A stretch of 64,000 nucleotides of DNA from an uncultured Eubacteriales bacterium. GTDB taxonomy: Bacteria; Bacillota; Clostridia; Christensenellales; CAG-138. Location: positions 1 to 64,000 of the forward strand of contig UREK01000005.1 of the NCBI GenBank assembly GCA_900546845.1, read 5' to 3'. The notes below the pieces were generated by a model that saw only the letters and a list, made by a program, of their open reading frames with translations, made no database searches and was not told where the DNA came from. Positions within the stretch are counted from its first letter, which is position 1; the number at the start of each line of letters is the position of its first letter. Below, in pieces: positions 59,075-64,000 of this stretch. A program made the translations under genes and the position numbers.

Positions 59075-61636
59075 ATGGCAACCAAAAAGAAAACCACAAA
59101 ACGGAATAGGAAGGCTGAAGAGCAGAACAGAAGGGAGGTCTTCGGGATCTGCTTCATTGCGCTTGGCCTCTTTTTAGGCGCAAGCCTGTATTCCGACGCG
59201 GTTGGTTTGGTTGGGAAAGCAATCAGCGCGTTTTTCTTCGGTATTTTTGGTTTGGCTGGCTATGCTGTACCGGCTGTGGTTGTGGTGCTCGGTGTGCTGT
59301 CTATTATCTTTTCAGAAAATGCTGTGCGGCCCGCAACGTTTTTTCTTGTCCTTTTGAGCGTTGCTTCCTTGTTGACACTGCTTCATATTGAGGCGCGGCC
59401 TGCTATTGAGGGTGTGCGCTTTCTGGAATATTATAAGGACGCATATGAATTTGGGACGGCATACCAAGCAGGCGGCGGTATGCTGGGTGCGCTGCTTGCG
59501 TATCCCTCCTTGTTGTTGATCGGCAAAGTGGGTTCTTATATCCTGTTCATTGCCTGCATTCTTGTATCGTTTTTGCTGCTGACGAAGCTTTCCATCAAGC
59601 ATGCGGGAGAAAAGCTCGGAGAGACGATTAAAACAGGCGTTGACCACATGGCGGCGCAGCGTGAACAGCGCAAAGCGGAGCTTTATACAGAGACCCTTGC
59701 GCCGCAGCCTACGGTAAAACGGAGCAAAGCCGCGCCGGCCAAGATGGCTGCCGTTACGCAGGAACGGCCGTCCAAGCAGAAACGCAAGGCGCCCGTGCGG
59801 GAAGCGGAGATATTCACGATAGAGCCCGAAACGAGCCCGGCGGGCAGCCCGAACGCAGTACGCAACGCAGATGGTGAGCTTGCATTTATGCCGACGAGCG
59901 GCACGATCGAGCGCAGAAAGAAAAAGCAGGATGTTCCGCTGCGGGATGAGCAGGGCGACTTTGTCTTCCAGGGATTGGACGAGCCATTGGAAGACGGCAG
60001 CTATTTTACGGCCGAATATATCCCGCCGGTGCCAGAGGAAGCGCGCGTCTCCCGCATTTCGGATCGCGCGCCGGCAGCGGAAGAAAAAACGCCCGCGCCG
60101 GTAGTTGCGCGTGCCCCTCAAGCGGCTGCTGATGCGGCACAGCCTGCGGAGGTGGAAAGCATCGATTCCAGTGCGCCGGTCATCGAATACCAACGGCCGC
60201 CGTTCACGCTGCTCAACAGCCCGAACCCGCATTATGCGGCCGGAACGGAATCCCCGCAGGAAAAGGGAAAGCTGCTGGTGGAAACGCTTGCGAGCTTTAA
60301 CATCAGCGCGCGCATCATCAACATCAGCGTCGGCCCCGTAATCACGCGCTTCGAGCTGCAGCCTGCGCAGGGCGTCCGCGTAAACCGGATTACGACGCTT
60401 TCACAGGACATCGCGCTTGCACTTGCTGCGCCGCGCGTGCGCATTGAGGCGCCTATCCCAGGGAAAGCGGCTATCGGCATCGAAATCCCGAACAAGAGCA
60501 CCGCACCTGTATTGCTGCGGGAGGTCGTGGAATCCAAGGAATTTATGGCGGCAAAATCGCCGATTGCGTTCGCGCTCGGCAAGGACATTGCGGGCAAGGT
60601 GATGTTCGCGGATCTCGACCGCATGCCGCACCTTTTGATTGCGGGCTCCACCGGTTCTGGCAAAAGCGTCTGCATCAACGACATTATCATCAGCATGGTC
60701 TATAAATCCGCGCCGAGCGATGTGCGGATGATCCTCATTGACCCCAAAGTGGTCGAAATGAAGGTCTTTTCCACATTGCCGCACCTGCTGCTGCCCGTTG
60801 TGACCGACCCAAAAAAGGCGGCGGGCGCGCTCAAGTGGGCAGTGCTCGAAATGGAGCAGCGTTACCAAAAGATGGCGCAAAAGAACGCGCGTGGGTTGGA
60901 TCGCTATAATTCCCTTGTGGAAGAGGCGGAACGCCTTCCGCGCATCGTGATCGTGATCGACGAGCTTGCCGACCTCATGATGGTCGCTGCGAAGGACGTG
61001 GAAGAATCGATCTGCCGCATCGCGCAGTTAGGCCGCGCATCCGGCATTCACCTGATCGTCGCCACACAGCGCCCGTCCACGGACATCATCACGGGTCTTA
61101 TTAAAGCAAACATTCCCTCGCGCATCGCGTTTATGGTTTCCTCGGCGGTAGATTCGCGCGTCATCATGGATGAGAGCGGCGCGGAGAAGCTGCTTGGCAA
61201 GGGTGATATGCTCTTCCATGCGAACGGCGCAAACAAGCCTGTGCGCGCGCAGGCCGCTTTTGTTTCGGATGAAGAGGTAGAGCGCGTGATGGACTTTTTC
61301 GGCGAAAACGAGGCAACGCCGCCGGTACAGGAAAGCGCGTTTGAGGATTTAACTTCCGGCGCGGCCACAGGCGCCCAAGGGAACGGGAAGCAGGAGGACG
61401 AGCTTCTGCCGGAGGCCGTGAAGATCGTGCTTGACAGCGGCCAGGCTTCTATCTCAATGATTCAGCGCCGCCTGCGCGTGGGCTATGCACGCGCAGCGCG
61501 GCTGATCGACATCATGGAGCAGATGAAGATCGTGAGCGGCTTCGACGGCAGCAAGCCGCGAAAACTCCTGATCGACCATGCGGAGTACAATCGCATGTTT
61601 GGTACTGGAAACGAAATGGAGGGGGACGAGGCATGA
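59075..61636 (+). CDS. ftsK: DNA translocase FtsK/SpoIIIE
   Basis: 853-residue hexameric DNA motor. Four N-terminal membrane helices lie within residues 20-190, then a low-complexity linker (about 200-385), then the alpha/beta motor with Walker A GSTGSGKSV (about 525-533), Walker B VIVIDELADLMM (about 626-637) and TQRPSTDIITGLIKANIPSRI (about 668-688). The gamma domain that reads DNA polarity is at about 785-850. In a spore former this would also move the chromosome into the forespore. It overlaps rimO by 4 bases. Confidence 0.96.
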   Translation: MATKKKTTKRNRKAEEQNRREVFGICFIALGLFLGASLYSDAVGLVGKAISAFFFGIFGLAGYAVPAVVVVLGVLSIIFSENAVRPATFFLVLLSVASLLTLLHIEARPAIEGVRFLEYYKDAYEFGTAYQAGGGMLGALLAYPSLLLIGKVGSYILFIACILVSFLLLTKLSIKHAGEKLGETIKTGVDHMAAQREQRKAELYTETLAPQPTVKRSKAAPAKMAAVTQERPSKQKRKAPVREAEIFTIEPETSPAGSPNAVRNADGELAFMPTSGTIERRKKKQDVPLRDEQGDFVFQGLDEPLEDGSYFTAEYIPPVPEEARVSRISDRAPAAEEKTPAPVVARAPQAAADAAQPAEVESIDSSAPVIEYQRPPFTLLNSPNPHYAAGTESPQEKGKLLVETLASFNISARIINISVGPVITRFELQPAQGVRVNRITTLSQDIALALAAPRVRIEAPIPGKAAIGIEIPNKSTAPVLLREVVESKEFMAAKSPIAFALGKDIAGKVMFADLDRMPHLLIAGSTGSGKSVCINDIIISMVYKSAPSDVRMILIDPKVVEMKVFSTLPHLLLPVVTDPKKAAGALKWAVLEMEQRYQKMAQKNARGLDRYNSLVEEAERLPRIVIVIDELADLMMVAAKDVEESICRIAQLGRASGIHLIVATQRPSTDIITGLIKANIPSRIAFMVSSAVDSRVIMDESGAEKLLGKGDMLFHANGANKPVRAQAAFVSDEEVERVMDFFGENEATPPVQESAFEDLTSGAATGAQGNGKQEDELLPEAVKIVLDSGQASISMIQRRLRVGYARAARLIDIMEQMKIVSGFDGSKPRKLLIDHAEYNRMFGTGNEMEGDEA

Positions 61637-62937
61637 GCACAGTCGGCGTTATTTCGCTTGGTTGTTCTAAAAACCGCGTGGATTCCGAGCGCATCCTCGG
61701 CTGCTTTGCGGACGCGGGGTTCGTGATCACGGCGAATCCGGAGGAAGCCGAAGTGCTTCTTGTGAACACCTGCGGCTTCATTACACCTGCGAAGGAGGAA
61801 TCCATCAACACGACGCTTGAGATGGCACAATACAAGGAGCATGGCTGCTGCAAGCTGCTTGTCATGACCGGCTGCCTGAGCCAGCGCTACCGCGCAGAGC
61901 TCGAAGAGGAGATGCCGGAGGTCGACCTCTTCTGGGGCGTGCGCGAACCAGAGCTGCTCGTGCGCCGCGTTTGCGCGATGTTGGGCTTGCTGCCTGTGGA
62001 TTGCGCGATGCGTGGACAGCGCATTTTAACTACGCCCGCTTACAGCGCGTACCTGCGCATTGCGGATGGGTGCGACAACCGCTGCACGTACTGCGCGATC
62101 CCGCTGATCCGTGGCGGGCGAAAGAGCGTTCCCATGGAGGCGCTGCTTACAGAGGCGCGTACACTTGCAGAAAGCGGCGTGACGGAGTTGACGCTGATCG
62201 CACAGGATACCTCTGCATACGGCACGGAGCTTTATGGCAAACCGATGCTCGCGGAGCTTTTGCGCGCGCTTTGCAACATAGATGGCTTCAAATGGATCCG
62301 CGTCCTTTATGCATATCCGAACACCGTAACCGAGGCGCTGATCGATACCATGCTTTCCAACGACAAAATCGTCAAGTACATTGATATGCCGATCCAGCAC
62401 ATTGCGCCGCGTCTCCTGACGGATATGAACCGCCATGGCACGCGTGAACACATTGAGCACATGGTGGAATATATCCGTAAAGCTTCGGATGATTTTATCC
62501 TGCGCACGACGGTGATGCTCGGCTTCCCTGGAGAGACGGAAAAGGAATTTGGGCAATTGGCCGAATTTTTACAAAATCACCCGTTTGACAGGGTGGGAGC
62601 GTTCACCTTCTCTCCGGAGGACGGCACTCCTGCAGCATTGATGGACGGGCAGTTGGACGAAACGGTAAAGCAAAGGCGCTTAGACGCAATTATGCAGGCG
62701 CAGCAGCGCATTTCACTCGCGCGCAACCAAAGACGCGTCGGCCAGGAAGAAACCGTTCTTGTGGAGCGCATTGCGGGCGACGTAGCGTTTGGCCGCAGCT
62801 ATGCGGAAGCGCCCGATGTAGACGGCCTTATCGCCGTTTGCGGCGCGACGCATGCGGGCCTTGCGCCTGGCATGTTCGTGAAGGCCAAACTGACGCATGC
62901 GGACGCATACGATTTGAAAGGAGAACTCTTGCGATGA
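61633..62937 (+). CDS. rimO: Ribosomal protein S12 methylthiotransferase RimO
   Basis: 434-residue radical SAM methylthiotransferase modifying Asp88 of S12. VISLGCSKNRVDSERILG, NTCGFITPAKEESINT and TGCLSQRYR carry the auxiliary cluster cysteines; CDNRCTYCAIPLIRG is the radical SAM motif (about 148-162), and a TRAM domain ends the chain. LGCSKNRVDSE distinguishes RimO from MiaB and MtaB. It overlaps ftsK and pgsA, so the three are probably co-transcribed. Confidence 0.96.
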   Translation: MSTVGVISLGCSKNRVDSERILGCFADAGFVITANPEEAEVLLVNTCGFITPAKEESINTTLEMAQYKEHGCCKLLVMTGCLSQRYRAELEEEMPEVDLFWGVREPELLVRRVCAMLGLLPVDCAMRGQRILTTPAYSAYLRIADGCDNRCTYCAIPLIRGGRKSVPMEALLTEARTLAESGVTELTLIAQDTSAYGTELYGKPMLAELLRALCNIDGFKWIRVLYAYPNTVTEALIDTMLSNDKIVKYIDMPIQHIAPRLLTDMNRHGTREHIEHMVEYIRKASDDFILRTTVMLGFPGETEKEFGQLAEFLQNHPFDRVGAFTFSPEDGTPAALMDGQLDETVKQRRLDAIMQAQQRISLARNQRRVGQEETVLVERIAGDVAFGRSYAEAPDVDGLIAVCGATHAGLAPGMFVKAKLTHADAYDLKGELLR

Positions 62938-63473
62938 ATTTGCCAAATAAGCTGACAATTTTACGTATTATTCTGGTCCCTGTATTCGTAGCGTGCTTCT
63001 ATCTCCCCGTGGCAGGCGCGATGTACATTGCGGCGGCCGTGTTTGTGATCGCATATTTCACGGATATGCTGGATGGGCATATCGCGCGCAAATATAACCT
63101 CATCACGGATTTCGGAAAGCTGATGGATCCGATGGCAGATAAGCTCCTGACTGCCGCTGCCATGATCATGCTGACTGCGTATGGCCTTTGCTCGCCGGTC
63201 GCCACATTCCTGACCATCGGCCGGGAGCTTGTCATCAGCGCGTTCCGTCTTGTTTCCGCGATGCAGGGCGTCGTGATTGCAGCGGGCAAGATCGGAAAGC
63301 TCAAGACGCTTACGCAATTTATCGGCATCGTTTTGATCCTCCTTGGGAATCCTGTGTTCAACCGGATCGGCGTGCCGTTTGACCAGATCGTGATCTGGAT
63401 CTCCGTTGTACTTGCGGTTTGGTCCTGCGTCGACTACATTGTGAAAAACCTTAAGGCATTGAAATTCGACTGA
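62934..63473 (+). CDS. pgsA: CDP-diacylglycerol-glycerol-3-phosphate 3-phosphatidyltransferase
   Basis: 179-residue membrane enzyme of phosphatidylglycerol synthesis. NLPNKLTILRIILVP opens the family; the CDP-alcohol phosphatidyltransferase signature D-G-x2-A-R-x8-G-x3-D-x3-D is complete, beginning at LDGHIARK (about 43-50). About five helices. The start at 62934 overlaps rimO; a longer in-frame reading from 62838 is inside rimO. AAAGGAGAA lies 9 bases upstream. Confidence 0.95.
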   Translation: MNLPNKLTILRIILVPVFVACFYLPVAGAMYIAAAVFVIAYFTDMLDGHIARKYNLITDFGKLMDPMADKLLTAAAMIMLTAYGLCSPVATFLTIGRELVISAFRLVSAMQGVVIAAGKIGKLKTLTQFIGIVLILLGNPVFNRIGVPFDQIVIWISVVLAVWSCVDYIVKNLKALKFD

Positions 63474-63508
63474 TGCAATCAATGCTACGCATTTGAAAGG
63501 CGATACGT

Positions 63509-64000
63509 ATGATAGCTGAAATCCTTTCCGTCGGCACGGAACTGCTGATGGGCAATATCGTAAACACGAACGCACAGTACATATCCCAGAAGCTGTGTGA
63601 TCTCGGTGTCAACTGCTATTTTCAAACCACGGTGGGCGACAATCATGACCGTCTTGTGGCAGCGGTAGAGACTGCGCTTTCCCGCGCGGATATCCTCATC
63701 CTGACGGGGGGCCTCGGCCCCACGGCGGACGATTTGACCAAAGAAACGATCGCGGACGCATTCGGGCGGGAACTCGTGCTCGACCCGGCGTCCGAACAGC
63801 ACATCCACGCGCGTTTCGCACGCATGGGGCGGGAGATGACGCCCAATAACCTGAAGCAGGCGATGTTCCCGCGCGGCAGCATCATCCTGCCCAACCCCAA
63901 TGGCACCGCGCCAGGCTGCATCGTGGAGGAAGAGGAAAAGGCAGCGATCCTGCTTCCGGGCCCGCCCAAGGAGATGGCGCCCATGTTCGATGCGTCGGTG
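63509..64000 (+). CDS. cinA: CinA-like protein, N-terminal part
   Basis: The first 164 codons of a gene that runs off the right edge of the window. IAEILSVGTELLMGNIVNTNA, LTGGLGPTADDLTKE and LPGPPKEMAPMF are the molybdopterin-binding-like domain of CinA, an ADP-ribose pyrophosphatase, possibly joined to a nicotinamide-nucleotide amidase domain beyond the window. GAAAGGCGA precedes ATG 63509. The pgsA-cinA order is typical, and recA usually follows. Confidence 0.93.
   Translation, partial: MIAEILSVGTELLMGNIVNTNAQYISQKLCDLGVNCYFQTTVGDNHDRLVAAVETALSRADILILTGGLGPTADDLTKETIADAFGRELVLDPASEQHIHARFARMGREMTPNNLKQAMFPRGSIILPNPNGTAPGCIVEEEEKAAILLPGPPKEMAPMFDASV

Overview
The window looks like a chromosomal segment of an endospore-forming member of the Clostridia (Firmicutes) with fairly GC-rich coding sequence (an impression, not computed). 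The evidence is a complete eight-gene spoIIIA operon, spoIVB next to spo0A, a SpoIIM-like gene, ytfJ, a YlmC/YmxH gene, a CIRCE-controlled hrcA-grpE-dnaK-dnaJ operon, Gram-positive style promoters and AGGAGG-type ribosome binding sites, and an IspH-ribosomal protein S1 fusion of the kind known from Clostridia. I saw no tRNA, rRNA, insertion sequence, prophage or CRISPR array. Almost all genes lie on the + strand. Minus-strand genes form two pairs: GIY-YIG/LUD at 3.6-4.4 kb, and an unknown protein with an MBL hydrolase at 12.6-14.6 kb.

Layout: 0-3.5 kb holds a purine permease and a redox operon (tiny CXXC membrane protein, polyferredoxin, TlpA lipoprotein). 3.5-7.6 kb holds the first minus-strand pair, then lepA and hemW. 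7.6-20.5 kb is the heat-shock operon, the two-gene inversion, then prmA-rsmE-mtaB-HIT, rpsU, a ylmC-like gene, nrdR and pgeF. 20.5-39.2 kb is a sporulation and housekeeping supercluster: membrane protein, spoIIIAA-AH, Asp23/AmaP/DUF2273, nusB, a TsaD-like protein, xseAB, ispA, dxs, tlyA, nadK, argR, recN, spoIVB, spo0A. 39.2-47.5 kb has spoIIM-like, deoB, a catalytically dead DacF-like protein, an M50 protease, scpAB, DUF2953-ytfJ, an intact DacB/DacF-type carboxypeptidase and rluB. 47.7-51.3 kb encodes a sodium-pumping decarboxylase (gamma, biotin carrier, beta, alpha). 51.4-64 kb has surE, an RpiR regulator, a histidine phosphatase, an HI0933-like flavoprotein, cmk, plsC, the ispH-rpsA fusion, a decayed stretch, ftsK/spoIIIE, rimO, pgsA and the start of cinA.

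How the genes fit together: spo0A, spoIVB, spoIIIA and spoIIM serve commitment, sigma-K checkpoint signalling, the mother cell-forespore channel and engulfment. dacF-like and ytfJ genes serve spore envelope formation. ispA, dxs and ispH serve isoprenoid synthesis, and cmk, plsC and pgsA serve nucleotide and phospholipid supply.

Points that stand out: a DacF-like protein that has lost all three penicillin-binding motifs; a Spo0A receiver whose conserved Lys-Pro is Met-Pro; a SpoIIIAF reduced to its membrane anchor; a consensus promoter and RBS inside the ispH-rpsA fusion that could produce S1 alone; hairpins that overlap ribosome binding sites or start codons; and a NrdR-box-like palindrome inside the nrdR promoter. 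Family assignments are from motif reading only; no database search was run.
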